The notes under the pieces are model-generated. The model was not told the DNA's origin. It worked only from the letters and a program-made list of their open reading frames with translations, and made no database searches. Shown piece by piece: positions 23,501 to 35,469 of a stretch of DNA of 64,000 bases. Each line of letters begins with the position of its first letter. Within the stretch, counting starts at the first letter, position 1. The position numbers and the translations under genes are program-made. This DNA comes from Gaeumannomyces sp. JS-464 (taxonomy: Eukaryota > Ascomycota > Sordariomycetes > Magnaporthales > Magnaporthaceae), in the NCBI GenBank assembly GCA_002197995.1, contig NGZR01000001.1, positions 4,712,001 through 4,776,000 on the forward strand, in the 5' to 3' direction.

Positions 23501-24985
23501 TCAAGTTTGACTTGATGTGTTCACCCCTACTCCGCCGCCGAAGCTAAAATGTAGGCCTGGTTGCATAAGGAATTGGTGGTGGCTCATCGTCGGCCACGGG
23601 GCGCTAGTGGTAGTTCGGCCTATGTCGGGCTTCCTCATTGGCGGCGGAGGAGGCGGCGGCCTCTTCTTCGCGAGGGCGCCCGCGGCAAGAGCCCCTGCAG
23701 ACGCCGGGCTCCCCAGCCCCGACGATGCCTCGCCCTGTTGAGGCCTTGCCGGGGTCGAGTTGGTGGGGGCCTGAAACGCCGCGGCGCCCTGGTGTTGCTG
23801 CGAATAGGCGGCGACCTTGTCGGTGACGCCATACTTTTGGTTCAGCCCATTTGCGGTTTTCAGCCCGGCAGCCACCTGGTCGCCATGGCGCTGCCGAAAG
23901 TTGTTCATGGTCGAGGCGGCCGCGCGGGCGTCCGACAGCGAGACGGATCTAGGATCCTTGTGGAAGTCGGCTGCCGTCTTCAGTGCGGCCTGCTTTTGCG
24001 CAAACGTGGTTCCCTCGCTTGGGGGAGGCGGGGGCTGGGTGGGGCTGGCGGCGGATGGCGACGATGATGTGCCAAGCTTCGCAAAGCGCGCCTGCAACCC
24101 GCTGAGCTGGGAAGGGCTGGATGAGGCGGGGGAGTCCTGCGATGAGGAGGTCCTAGAGCCGGATCCGATACCCAGCCCTGGCACAGAGATGCCAGCAGCG
24201 CCGAGCCGGCCGATGGCGCCTTGGTTCAATATGGATGGGCTCTGGCTCGGTGGGAGCGGCGGCGGCGGTGCTGAAAGGCCGGGCGAGGAGGCTCCGGGGG
24301 ACGAAGCTCCAGAAGCGAGTCGAGGGGGCAGCCTCGGTGGCAGCCTCGGAGGCCCGGAGCTCCCCGTGGGCAAGGGTGGTGGACTAATGACCGTTCCAGG
24401 TCCTCCAGCAGCACCCCATCTCACCGGCGGGGCAGGCAAGTTCGCGGTCGGTATGCCCGTGGTGTCGACCCTGAATGGGCGAGGCGGTGGAGCGGAGCCA
24501 CCGTCGACGGTGGGGGAGGCAGCGTTGCCGTATGCGGGCTGGACAGCACCGCCGCTGTGGCCGCTGCCAGTTCTCGCGGGGATTGGGGGCGGCTGGGGGT
24601 GGGCGGGGGATGCAGTCGGCCGAGACGATGGTGGCGGCGGCGGCGCGATGGACCGCTTCGGAGGCGGGGCGAAGGACGAGGGGTCCTTCAGCTGCGAGAG
24701 CGGTGTGGCATTGTGCGAAGCCGATCGATGGCTCGAATCGCCGCCTCTGCTAAACACACCGGTCTGTTGTTCGGGTTAGTTTAAGAACCTGGCTTGGTAG
24801 CATAGTGTCTTCCCTGAATGTGTGAGGGGGTGAGAGGTAGCAAGGAGGTGATAGATAGGTAGGTAGGCATGTAAGGTGCCGACAATAAGGGATGTGCATG
24901 TACTGGGACTAACCACTTGCTCCTTCAACGTTGTGCCCTTGTCAGGGTGCCATCCGTTTTTAAAGACATCTTTGACTCCGGACAT
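23501..24985 (-). CDS. proline-rich, AIM3-like protein
   Basis: Two exons, 24985-24914 and 24763-23501, give 444 aa. Exon 1 codes the short conserved N terminus MSGVKDVFKNGWHPDKG. Exon 2 begins with VFSRGGDSSHRS and LKDPSSFAPPPKR, then a long low-complexity Pro/Ser/Gly region with many PPPP and PPxLP motifs likely to bind SH3 or profilin-type partners. A predicted helical conserved block follows: FAQKQAALKTAADFHKDPRS, then TMNNFRQRHGDQVAAGLKTA and LNQKYGVTDKVAAY. The N terminus, the LKDPSSFAPPP motif and this helix resemble fungal AIM3-type cortical actin-patch proteins. I hold that assignment as tentative, since most of the length is disordered. No membrane segment. The intron (24764-24913) ends in ACAACAG. 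Confidence 0.7.
24855..24869. repeat. TAGGTAGG array inside an intron
   Basis: TAGATAGGTAGGTAGG lies inside the intron 24764-24913 of the proline-rich gene. It belongs to the same motif family as the intergenic arrays. Confidence 0.7.
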
Positions 24986-25468
24986 GGTTGCTCGCTGAGT
25001 GACTGGTTCTGTCTGGAGTTGATGTGTGGCCCATTGGGCGGTGTCGGTTAAGGCGTTGTCGTGGTCCTTACGGAAAGGAGACACCTAGGCGGTATCGAAG
25101 GCAGTCCAAGTTCGTGCCGGTCTCCCCCAGTCTCGGGTAGGCCTGAACTTGGACCAAAACCCCGTTGCGTTGCTTTGGTTTGGGTTGGGGTGTGCGCATG
25201 ACGCACGATGGATGGAAGCAGTTCAGGGTCGTGTGGCGGTAGCTGTGGCTGGTGGAGCTTGTGTGACCGAGTTCCCCACTCGGCATGCCAGGTGGATTAA
25301 GCACGGCCGCTGCCCCACCTGCGCTCCAACTGAGAGGGCAGGCAGGTCGCGGTCGGCATCGGCCGTCGCGAAACTGAGTGTCGTCACGCGTTTTGCGCCG
25401 GCTCCAAGCACCGAGCAACCAACAAACCCACCACGTCAGCCCTGCAATTGACTCCAGACAGAAAGCAA
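24986..25468. promoter_or_regulatory. divergent promoter region, proline-rich gene and MTW1
   Basis: 483 bases separate the ATGs of two divergent genes, so both promoters must lie here. No TATA box is evident. Specific sites cannot be assigned. Confidence 0.5.
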
Positions 25469-26793
25469 ATGTCGGCGTCTATCAGCTCAGAAACCCAGCT
25501 CCTGGCCGAGCATTTTGGGTACCCCCAGTCGTGCGTTATGCCTCCCTGCATCGGACAGCGGAAAGTGAGCGGGGGAGGGCTCGGACGCGAGGCGGCCCAG
25601 CTAACCGCCCAGCGCAAGCACCCCTGCAGAGCCTACTCGATGATATAATCAACAGCATCAACATCCTGGCCGAGCAGGCCCTGAACGGCGTCGAGAAGGC
25701 CCTGCTCGGCACCAAGCCCGCCAGCCTGGGCTTCCGCGACCAACAGCCGCCGCCGCCGGCGAAATCAAAGCGCGCTCCGCCGCCGCCGCCCCCCGCCGCC
25801 ACCGCCGAGGAGGCGCACCGCCACGAGATCGAGAACGGCACCCACCAGCTCGAGACGCTGCTGTGCGCCAGCATCGACCGCAACTTCGACATCTTCGAGC
25901 TCTGGGTCATGCGCAACATCCTGACCGTGCATCCCGACCACCGCGACTGGATAAGGCTCTCCCACTATGAGGGGCTGGACTTCACCGCCGCCGCCAGGAG
26001 GAGGAAAGGCGTCGTAGGCGGGAGTGGACCACACGGCACCGAGGGGGCATCAGCAGGTGCAGATGGACAGAGCGGAGAAGGCGGGCCAACACCACCAGCG
26101 GCTGCGGATGAGAACGGGGCATCCGAAGACGTCGCCCTGGCCGGCGGGGCCAAAGACCACGACACACCGAGTATCGCGTCGGTGGCTCGCCTGCGTCGCC
26201 GGCTGCAAGCGAGCCAGAAGCTGAACGTGATGCTGCACGCCGAGCGGGCGCGCAACGCGGCGTTGCTAGATGAGCTGCGCTCGTTCCTGCACAGCAGCGG
26301 CGGCGGCGGTAGCGCAACGGTAGGAGGCGTAGCGACGGTCAAGAGCGAAGGTGGCACGGCGGGGCAGGGCGGGGCGGCCGCCGCGCCCTCGCTCGCCTTC
26401 CTCCGCAACAAGGGCGAACTGACCGTTAGTGACGCTGAGACGCCCTTGACGACCACGGCCGCCTTCACCCTCTCACAACTTCAAGCCCTCCGTGCATTGT
26501 CGACCTCGTTGCGCACAATGATGCCCGATCTCGTCCAACACAAGCAGCGGCGTGGAGAAGACGATGACAATGACGACGCCGCTGCTGCGCGTGCTGCCGG
26601 AAGGAGGGCTTGGAGGACTGAGCGACTTGAGTACGTCGAAGGCGCCGCCCGGAAACACCTCGAAAACGTCCGGGGGCTGGATCTGGGACCGGGCGGCGAG
26701 GTGCGCGACGGCGAGTGGCAAGGCGAGGGCAGGAGTCTTGCCAGGGGCGAGGTAGAGGGACTCGAAAAGGTGGGTTGCCGCTATCGGGGGTGA
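25469..26793 (+). CDS. MTW1: kinetochore protein Mis12/Mtw1 (MIND complex)
   Basis: Two exons, 25469-25564 and 25630-26793, total 419 aa. The intron has a GTGAGC donor, a GCTAAC branch site and a TGCAG acceptor. Mtw1 is a core subunit of the MIND/Mis12 complex linking the inner kinetochore to Ndc80. The N terminus SSETQLLAEHFGYP runs into SLLDDIINSINILAEQALN. Next come HEIENGTHQLETLLCASIDR and FDIFELWVMRNIL, both characteristic. The C-terminal half has RLRRRLQASQKLNVMLHAER, a coiled coil, and a final RLEYVEGAARKHLENVRGLD helix. A polyproline stretch near residue 70 and glycine-rich linkers make it longer than the usual 300 aa or so. A 13-residue stretch after GYP, just before the intron, is not family-typical, so the donor site could be a little further upstream. 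Confidence 0.88.
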
Positions 26794-27177
26794 TGACGGC
26801 CCCACACAGGGGCAGAACTCAGCCCGGGACGACGAGATGGACGTGTCCTGAAATCACTTCCATTCTTTCATATGTCGTCTCGTGTGTCTCAGGGCCATGG
26901 GTCAGGTATCCACCAGCTCGATGGCTGTGCAGACATGGATGGGCTACCCCATGGCCAAGGCCCGATTCTGTTTATGACGGGACAGATCTCAACTACCCAG
27001 GTGACTATTTGAGGACCGACCGCAGTTGCCTCTGCCCACCAAAGAGACATGTTGAAGAGCGATTATGCGTCTATTTTCTGTCACTCCTGCCTGGCCATGC
27101 TTCAAAATAAGCATCAGAGTGGTGTGCTGAGGGTAGGTTGGTAACTTGTCTGCAATTAAGGTTCAAAAAACAGACTA
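26794..27177. other. intergenic between convergent genes, 0.38 kb
   Basis: 3' flanks of MTW1 (+) and CIA84 (-). Nothing recognisable. Confidence 0.5.
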
Positions 27178-29778
27178 TTACCAGTGGCCAGTGCCATGCA
27201 GACCGCACTCGGAGGCGAATATAAAGAAGCCGTGATTCCAGAACCTCCCCTCCAGATCCGAGTCTTCCCCAAGAGCCAGGCGCTCGTCCTTGACCCTTTT
27301 GACCAGGGCGTCTGCCTCTGGCATGCGGCGCTCCCTGACCAGGGCTTTTAGCAGCTTCTCAAGGAGTGGCAATGTCAAGCATGCCGAGGTGCGCATGTTG
27401 GACAGCACACCGAGCGCACCTCGACGTCGTCCACACTCAGGTAGCCGCTTATGACGCGCTCCCAGAAGACAGAGTCAACAGCCGAGTTGTCGAACAGCCG
27501 GTGGTTCTCGACCAGCGACCGAACAAGGTCCACGTCGGGCGGGTCCCGTGAGAGATAATGGTCCGCCAAGATGGTGTATATGAAAGCATTCGGCTTCAGG
27601 TTCGTCGCCCAGATGTGCGCGATGATCTCCTTGACCACCTGGTCTTCGTTGCCATTCCCGTGCCGAAGAATCAGGTACAGTAGCCTGGCGTACGCGTGTT
27701 GGTTCTTGGCTGTGCTGGTCTCTACAATGATGTTGAGAATTCGTCGGACCATTGTTATCTTCTCTTCAGGCCCCTTGTTAAAGATTGTGGGGGCTAGGGC
27801 GTCCATGACGATCGTGACTGTCACGTCGTCCGGCTGCAGGCCCTGCTGTCTCATCATGTTTATTGCGGCCTCTGCGCCTTGGGTCCTCTCGCGGATCAGC
27901 GTCCGCAGCAGCGTGTTATATGTGACGATGTCGGGTGTAATGCCATGTCTTTGCGCCCACGCTAGCAGCTTTCTCGCTGCGCCTATACCATCGAGTCGAA
28001 GTAGGCCGACCAGGGCCGCATTGACAGGCTCAATGGATGGCCTGACGGCCATGTGGGCCGTATTCGTCTTCCGGCCGGCCTCGACGGCCTCCCAGCGCAC
28101 CGCCATCTCCTCAAGCGCTCGCAGGCCATCTCCGGGCTTTCCACAGTAGGTCAGGCCGTCGACGCGGGCGGTCCAAGCACGTACGTCCAGCTGGAGGCCC
28201 GTAGCCACCAGCTTATCCCACGTGTTCTGAACGCCCCTCAAGTTGCGGGCGCGCTTGAATCCGTCCATCATGGCCGTGAATGTCCTGACGTCGGGTGTGA
28301 TGCCGATTGATGTCATGGCGTTCCACACCTGGACAGAACGCTGCGGGAAGTGCAGGGCTGTATACATCATAATGAATTGGTGGAAGATGGATAAATTCGC
28401 CTTGAGGAACGAACATCCTTCCTTGTCTGGGTGCAGCTTGTCACCCCAGAAATCGTACCAGACGGCCTCGATAGCGGCCACGTCCTTGTTGTAATAGGCA
28501 GTCTGTAGCTCACGGTTTATGGTCGACACCGGCTTCCTGTTTGCGCCGGAGAGGTCCATCTTGTTGAACTGGGTATCCCCCGTGGGCCCAAACGTTGACT
28601 TGGATGTCCCGATGAGCTGATCGAGGACTGCAGGCCAGGCGCCGGGTCAGGTAATCAGCCAGCTCGTCGGGGACCTCAGTAATGTTCCCTAGCATCGCGT
28701 CCTCATGCTGTAGTCTGGCAGTTACGCGCGCCATTAGGCTAGCAATGGGTGCGAGGAGCGGGGCCGCCGCTGCGCGGAGGCTGAAGGGGCAAATGGCCGT
28801 GTCGTTGATAACAATAAAGGTGGCGATCAAGAGGGGGATGGCCGGAGCGATGGCTTCGGGGGACTGCTGCGGGAAGAATTCGCTGAGTGCCAGGCGCAGG
28901 CGTTTCTCGCTTTCGTGTTTCGAAAAGGGTTTGTTTGGGAGGGTCGGAATAGCAAACTTGATATTCTCGACGCCTCCCAGAGGGGGCAGGCTAGCAAGCA
29001 GCTCTCTAGGGATGGAGAGTAGCTTCCATGAATCGACCAGGGACTCGAGCGCGAGGGTCCGCCTCCCAAGCACCAACTCGTAACTTTCGAGGCTGTCATA
29101 GCGGTCCGGGGACGGGTCAATGGAGCATACAAACTCGAGCACGCCGCGGACGGTAGCCACCCAGTGTTTCAAGTTCAGCATCTTCAGCTTCAGCGACACC
29201 TGCGTGAATTCGGTAAGCGACGGAAGATCTCGGGCCGAGGGATCTTGTGCCATGGCCGTAGACACCATTTGCAGCAGGTTGCTGATTTGGCGCTTGAAAA
29301 GGTCCGGAATGCAGTCGGAGTTGCAGAGGCGCGGGTATATAGAATCCCTGAACTGGCGATACAAGCGGGCGAGGGGGACTCCGGGCTTGTTAAGGATGTG
29401 GCTCAGCTCGGCCAGTTCACCAAAGGTCTCCAGGCCGAGATCGGATGCAACCCCCGGCGACCCGGCCGTCTGATCCCTCTTCCCCCGGACAACGCTCTCG
29501 AATATGGCCAGGGAGGCGGCGGACCGGTCGGGGGCGGGGCGGCTTGCGGCGGTTGTTGGAGCTCCCGGTGGCGGCGGGCGGGCTGTTCTTGCGCCGTCAT
29601 TTTTATCTGTGGCCGCCGGGGTTGGCGATGCACCGCCGGCAACTGACGAGACCGAGGCAGCCGTCGCAGCCGCTCGCGCGCGGGACCAGGGGGCGGGTAA
29701 AGGCCGTCTCCCAGCGGCGGCAGAGCGACAGAGCAGGCACACGGCGCGCGAATCCCTCATCGCCGACACTCTGCTCAC
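27178..29778 (-). CDS. cia84: mitochondrial complex I intermediate-associated protein 84 (PPR protein)
   Basis: One exon of about 866 codons with two frame breaks. CIA84 is a pentatricopeptide-repeat protein of the matrix that associates with the membrane-arm assembly intermediate of respiratory complex I. The N terminus (MSRVSAMRDSRAVCLLCRS, Arg-rich) looks like a mitochondrial presequence. The N-terminal half has the characteristic LETFGELAELSHILNKPGVP and YPRLCNSDCIPDLFKRQ. The C-terminal half has PPR units such as ITPDVRTFTAMMDGFKRARN, ITPDIVTYNTLLRTLIRER and PNAFIYTILADHYLSRDPPD. The protein ends with a helix pair after MRTSACLTLPLLEKLLKALV. The frame changes near 28640 (LTRRLA to WPAVLDQLIG) and near 27420 (SVDDVE to ALGVLSNM). 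The second needs one added base. The first needs one base removed or two added, which is unusual for this window. Confidence 0.87.
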
Positions 29779-31123
29779 GCAACCATCGGGAGGCGAAAAA
29801 GGAAACGGGACGAAGCGGGGTTCTCTAGGGCCATGCAGCCATTTGCAATAGGTACCTGGGGAGTTATGGGTGTCTGGGTATAGGAGGCTGCGGTTGCGGC
29901 TGGGACCACGGTGATCGAGAGGGTTGCCGCTTGTTGACGACCCGGGAGCTTCTCGAATAACCCAAAATTTCTATGTCGGAGCTCGATGCCGATTAATCCC
30001 TGCCAATTCCGCCATCCATCATCAACCAAGTCTTGTGCGACCCGAGCTGAGGGGCTCAATTGTGCTGCAGGTCGCGGCAGGCAGAAGCTGGAGCCCCGGC
30101 CGTTGACGCATGACTCGGGCTACACTTACGTGGTATGACCTCTCACCTACACAACGATTCACGCCAGAATGTGATACAGAGCCCTGGACATAACATAGCG
30201 ATGCTTATTTCGAACTTGTGCTCTCACACCTGGCGTCACCGCTGCGGTCGGTTGGTGCGCCCTAAGCCCGCCGTGCAATGCTGCTGTAAGTGGCAAAAGC
30301 ATTGCATCTGGAATTCTGCTTCTGAGACAACGAAACCTATCACTGCGCCATCCATCCAATGGTTGAACTGGACCGGTGTCTATCACCACAAGGCGTTGTG
30401 ATGTGCGATGCCTTCACCCATCTTTCCCCGCTCAGTGGCAGCACCCTCCCTGGTCGCTGTGCGCAGGCGCCGTACTCAGGAGGCCTGGGAGTCTGGGCGA
30501 GAGAGTTGCAACATCAAGGCCGGGAGGAAAAGGTCCAGCCTTGATGCATCAAGCCGGTGTCCGTGTTAGCCCGGTCACGACCAATAACATATGGACGAGC
30601 TGGGTGCAGACTCGCGGGTGTGAGGCGAGGCATAGCGCACACAACCGCAGCGGGCAAGTGCGGCAGCGACAGCAGCAAGCAGAAAAGAAAGCCGGCGGAG
30701 CTTCCGTTTTTCAATGGCCGCCCCATCTCGTCTTGCCTGCTCCGCCCACATCCTGGGCACGCTCCGCTCCGCACCTTGGGCCTGGTCTGGCGCTTTTCTG
30801 GCCGATTACGAAGCCAAAACCAAACGGGTTCGTGCCAATCCCAGGCTGCCTCGATTCTCTCCAAGCCGCCAACATAGATGCCCACAAACTTACCTGCAAC
30901 CTACTAACCATCCTGCCTACCGCAGAAATTAACCCTAATAAACCTCACACTGTTATTTCTAAGCCATCTTTCTCCGGCACATCTCTCACCGAGTTATCTC
31001 GCCACCACCAGCCCATCTTGCTGCATAGTCCTGGGTCCTTCGTCCGACTCTGTCCTGCAAATCCCGAAAAGAGAACCTTGGACAGCCCCGTTTCCGTCCT
31101 AGCACATCAGACCGTCAGAAGCT
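29779..31123. other. intergenic between divergent CIA84 and phosphatase gene, 1.34 kb
   Basis: Shared upstream region. A 261-codon open frame at 30376-31161 overlaps the phosphatase start in another frame and resembles nothing; I take it as leader sequence. A pyrimidine-rich leader precedes 31124. Confidence 0.5.
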
Positions 31124-32733
31124 ATGACGGCGTTGCAGCCAAGACCACCATACACCGATGAGGAGCTCCGCCGGCTCTACCCGGCCGGCCTGGAGCTTCA
31201 GCAGGTTCAAGTTCTGATGCGGCACGGCGAGCGGACCCCGGTATCGGCCCGCTTCCAGAATGCCGGCCTGCCGCCTTTCTGGCCCTACTGCGCCGTTGCC
31301 CGCCAGCTGAAGTCGGCTGTGCTCCAGGGCGGTGCCGCCGGCGAGACACCATTCTCAACCCTGGAGTGGAAGCGCCAGTTGGAGACCTTTGGGCCTCGTG
31401 ATCAGCCGAGGCTCGCTGCCGGTCCCAGAGGTCAGATCGACGACATCTGCGACATGGGCGCCCTCACCGACGTCGGCAGGGCCTCTACTTACCAGCTCGG
31501 CCGCCGCCTCAGGTCGTTATACATTGAGCGTCTTGGCTTCCTGCCGCCCGATATGCGGGGCTCCGCGCGAATGTTGTATCTTCGGGCAACCCCGGTGCCT
31601 CGTGCGCTTGAGTCGATGCAGGAGACCTTTTCGGCCCTGTACCCACCGTCCACAAGACTTCCGGGTCCGGACGGCGCCCCTTTTGAGCCGCCCACCATTC
31701 TCTCCCGCACCCACAGCGACGAGACGCTGTTTCCCAACGACGGCAACTGCCGCCGCCTGGCCGCACTCTCCCGCGCCTTTGCCCAGCGCACCGCCGACCG
31801 CTGGAACACGTCCGAGGACATGGAGTACCTCAACCGCCTTTACTCCAAGTGGATGCCTGAAGACAGTCCCCGCGTTGCCGTCGACTCGCGGCCCCGCTTG
31901 TCGGGAATTATGGACACGGTCAACTCGACGCTCGCCCACGGCCCGGATACAAGGCTGCCCCGCGAGTTTTACGACCAAAAGGCCCGCGACATTATTGAGC
32001 GCATCGGCGTCGAGGAGTGGTTCAGCGGATACAAGGAGTCCCGCGAGTACCGCGCCCTGGGCGTCGGCAGCCTGATGGGTGACATTGTCGGCCGCATGGT
32101 CAGCAGCGCCGAGGGCACCCCGAACACCTCCGCTCACCCCGCTTCTCCGCCCGTACAGTTCGGCCTGAGTGGCTGCCACGACACCACCCTGGCTGGTGCC
32201 CTCGCGAGTCTGGGCGCCTATGAAACTGACAAGTGGCCTCCGTTCACAAGCCACGTCGCCTTTGAGCTGTTCCGCGCTGCAGACCGCACGCCCCCTCCAT
32301 CGCCCGACCTCTCCACCCAGCCCGGGTGGTGGAGCTCCCTCTGGAGCAGCGTCTCGCCCATGTCGGCCAACATCGGGCGCAAGCCGGTCGATGAGCTGTC
32401 TCAGGCTGAAAAGGAGAAGCTGCGGGCATATTACGTCCGGGTGCGCTATAATGACATGCCTGTTACCGTCCCCGGATGTCGCACCGTGGGCAACCACCTC
32501 GAGGGCGACGAGAGCTTTTGCACTTTGGTGAGTCTTTCAGCCTAGGACATCCACCACAGCCAACGCAGGCACACTCGAAGCTCTACTTGCTAATCCCTTT
32601 TTTGACTTCCATCAAACAGGAAGCCTTCAAGACCATAGTGGACAAGTTTACACCTCGGGATTGGAAGGAGGATTGCCGGAAGAGCACCAAGGCCCCGCAA
32701 TTCCCAGAAAAGCCGGAGCCAGCGGGCTACTAA
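31124..32733 (+). CDS. histidine acid phosphatase, intracellular ACP6-like
   Basis: Two exons, 31124-32527 and 32620-32733, give 505 aa in unbroken frame. Branch-2 histidine phosphatases form a phosphohistidine intermediate. The catalytic RHGERTP motif is at about residue 34 (VQVLMRHGERTPVSARF) and the distal proton-donor motif HD is in FGLSGCHDTTLAGAL near residue 350. In between are the substrate-pocket arginine region YLRATPVPRALESMQETFSA and DMGALTDVGRASTYQLGRRL. There is no signal peptide, so unlike secreted fungal phytases it should be intracellular. The layout best matches lysophosphatidic-acid-phosphatase-type (ACP6) enzymes, but the substrate cannot be read from the sequence. The C terminus (ESFCTL then EAFKTIVDKFTPRDWKEDC) crosses the intron. 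Confidence 0.9.
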
Positions 32734-33116
32734 GTATCCAAGGGAAATTGTTACTATTCTCGTAATTTGGCCGGTACTGGCGGGCAAGAGTCTCAACATG
32801 TTTCCCCTACCCACTGCCAACCAGACTTCTGTCAACAGTCCACGATAGGCCGCCTCTTTTTGGAAACGGCGTTACAACAGGCCAAATTCCCCATAATAGT
32901 GGACTTTCGAGTCGAATTGATGACGTATTAGGTGTCGGCCTATTGGATCTGGATCTAATGAGATCAAGCGAGGTTGTCTTGTACTGTCACATATCACATA
33001 TACTAGACTAGAGACTGGCTATCGGGTAGACTAGACCCTGAACCATCCGATCACACTAAACCTGTAGGAAGCGTTGGGGGCCTGACTAGCTGTGATTGCT
33101 TATTCATTTTCTCCGA
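32734..33116. other. intergenic between convergent genes, 0.38 kb
   Basis: 3' flank of the phosphatase gene, with an AT-rich patch at about 32920-33050. No gene seen. Confidence 0.5.
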
Positions 33117-34275
33117 CTACACATCCCTCTCGATCCTCCACTTTCCGTCTGCCTGCTTTCGAACCACGAACCGTGCCGTCCCCGCGCCATCAGCGCTGTG
33201 GGTCTCGTCAAAGATGTCGCTGCCCTCCCATTTGATCGCGTCTTCTAGCCATGCCGTTGAGATATCGGAGAGCTCGTGGTCCGGCCCAGGCGACCGCACC
33301 AGCTCCGTGCGGGAGTTTGTGGGCGGCAACGATCCGGTCCCGAGTTTGTTTCTGCCACCAGCCCCCCTGGATCTCGGCAGATATGCGGTCGTGCTCCTGG
33401 ACTCGCCCCTGCTGCCAACGAGCCGGCGGGCTCGCGACCACATCCACAGGATAAAGATGCGCGTGGCCGGGAGACATGCGCAGATCGTCCCCGACACGGC
33501 CTCGAGCTCTGCCCATGGCGCGGCGCTGTAATAGTCGTAACCGCCGGCGTCCAGGCCTTTTGTTGCCCGTCCTCTGCCGAGCCCATCCAACGGAACCAGC
33601 CGGCCGAGGTTGATCAGGGCCGCCATGCCGCCGAGGCAGAACATGACCGCGACCCCGATCTTTTCCCCGAGCGAGGTTTTTATCTTGGGGAGTTGGGAAA
33701 GCGGGAGGAAGATTAGCCATCATGTGTCCAGCACGGTGCTGACTGCGGCCATGGTGGTGAAGATGGTTAGTGGGTCGAGGGCGCATGTCCCCGGGCTGTC
33801 AGCTTCCCACTTGGTCCAGGCGTATGACACTGGCTGGCACTGCCCGAGATACATCCCAGCCAGGACGATGCCGGCCAGGGCGTTGGTGACGTGGGTGCCA
33901 AGAAGGAGAGCTCGAAACGTCACGCCCATGAACGCGCCGTCTTGTGTCGTGGTTGCAAATATGCGCATGAAGAAAAAGATAAACGAGGCCCAAACAAGCG
34001 TAACTCGGAGGAAATACAGTGGCATTAGGAGGGTCTCCCAGAAGAAAAAGCTGCTGAGATCATGGCCTCGGAGAGGCCAAATATCCTGGCTGAGTACCGG
34101 CGCGATGGCGATGACGTTCACAACGGCTTCTCCTCCCAGGGCGAGCAGGCTGAGAAAGATGCAAAGATCATCCCACCACAGGGCGCCCATGCGGGAGTAG
34201 CGGCAAAGGCTCGTCGAAGGTCTCGCATAGGCCTTTGCCCATAGCCTGGTAAAACGAAAATCGCCGAAACGGCAA
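33117..34275 (-). pseudogene. rhodopsin-fold (PTH11/SAT-like) fungal integral membrane protein, disrupted
   Basis: One frame from 34190 to 33117 codes a seven-helix membrane protein of the large fungal rhodopsin-domain family. Recognisable parts: GALWWDDLCIFLSLLALGGE, FFFWETLLMPLYFLRVTLVW, FIFFFMRIF, GQCQPVSYAW before PGTCALDP, TMAAVSTVLDT, WLIFLPLSQLPKIKTSLGEK, and MFCLGGMAALINLGRLV. An in-frame TGA at 33720-33722 separates VLDT from WLIFLP. Upstream, the first helix (DITWAGLAVSAIFVL, from about 34275) is in another frame from what follows, with the shift near 34235. No clean start codon joins to it. Members with a CFEM domain act as surface receptors, but none is visible here. The C-terminal cytosolic tail is intact. 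Either a decayed gene or one hit by sequence errors. The neighbours are unrelated genes. Confidence 0.65.
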
Positions 34276-35469
34276 GTCCAGCCCAGGTTATATCGGTGTA
34301 TAGCTTTTGGCTATGGCTATAGAGTGGCCTGGGGCAGACAGCACCGAAAACATCTCTAAGTGCTGCAGTTTGAGAGCGTTAACCACCCGTCTACATCCCG
34401 CTGGAGACTGGGGACGGGCGGCCGAGGGACATACCAAGTTGGTCTCTAGGTTTGCATGCCTTCATAACGCAATTTTGGATATAGCTTGTAAATCCGGTAT
34501 CTTGGCAGTAGCAGGTAGTGTTTGTTGTCTCGCATCTAGAGGCTTCCAGACCTCGCATAGCACAAGGCATCTGTGGGCGTCAGCTTTTGTGAAATGACCG
34601 GCAGAATAGTAGGTACTCTCAACGCTATGTCTGCATCTAGAACTGGAGTGCTTTTTCATGGGGAGGGTGGATTGGGGGCATAGCCTACAGCACAGGCCGG
34701 CATACGAGAAGCAGCCTCTGGGAATGAACCGCCATCAAGCTGCGGCGAAGCCATGACGGCGTGGAGCAACAGTAGGATGGAATAGCGGAGAGTAAATGCC
34801 GCCAACATGAGGAAATCGCGACTGGGGATGGACAGTTCGTATTCTTATCGCGGCAGTCCTCTTAGCTGGCTATGCCGGAGGCCGTGGGGAGGAGCCCTCC
34901 CCTTGACGCACTTCAAGGGACGTAAAAAGGGAGATGCCTGCAGCAGAGTGCTGGTCGCCAGCTGCAGCAGCAGCAACCCCCCTTTTGACCCTGCACATGG
35001 TCGTATTAGAAAGAGGTTAGAGGCTGAGTGAATTAGGGGTGCACCTGTTGGCTAAACTTTGCCAGCCGCTGCCGGGGCGCCTTGATTCACGCCGTCGACG
35101 CCTATTATTTGCCGGCGGGACACGGACTGAGAGAAGCAGGGTATCTTTTTGGGGCCGGTTGAAGTTCGCATTTTGGAGCTGAAGAGGGCGTGCCATGCGC
35201 GGGCGAGGCATGTATACGGCGAACGCCGGGTCAACGCCACTTTCCGCGAGAGCGAGAGGGGCAACCCGCTTGGCTTGGATACGGCTATCGACGGCCACCT
35301 ACGATCGAGCATAGTCCAAGCCAAAGTGTCATCACCATCTGCGAGCCGAGTTTCTAGCGATGATTCGTCGTTTTAAACTAACTCCGGCCCGATTCGGCAG
35401 CGCCTCTTATGTTGTCGGGCCGTCAAGGGAGAAGAGGGCGGCCACTCCAAGATGCGCATTTCTGAGCCG
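34276..35469. other. intergenic, 1.2 kb
   Basis: Upstream of the disrupted membrane-protein gene and downstream of VMA22. Short ORFs of 60-96 codons on both strands have no recognisable content. Slightly AT-richer than its neighbours at 34260-34620. No RNA gene recognised. Confidence 0.45.

Noticed and set aside
23817..24779. 320-codon open frame on the plus strand
   Set aside because: Antisense of the proline-rich exon; its Gly/Ala/Pro content mirrors that low-complexity sequence.
30376..31161. 261-codon open frame upstream of the phosphatase
   Set aside because: Runs across the phosphatase start in another frame and resembles nothing; more likely leader and promoter DNA.
31517..32497. 326-codon open frame on the minus strand
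   Set aside because: Antisense shadow of the histidine acid phosphatase exon; no domain of its own.
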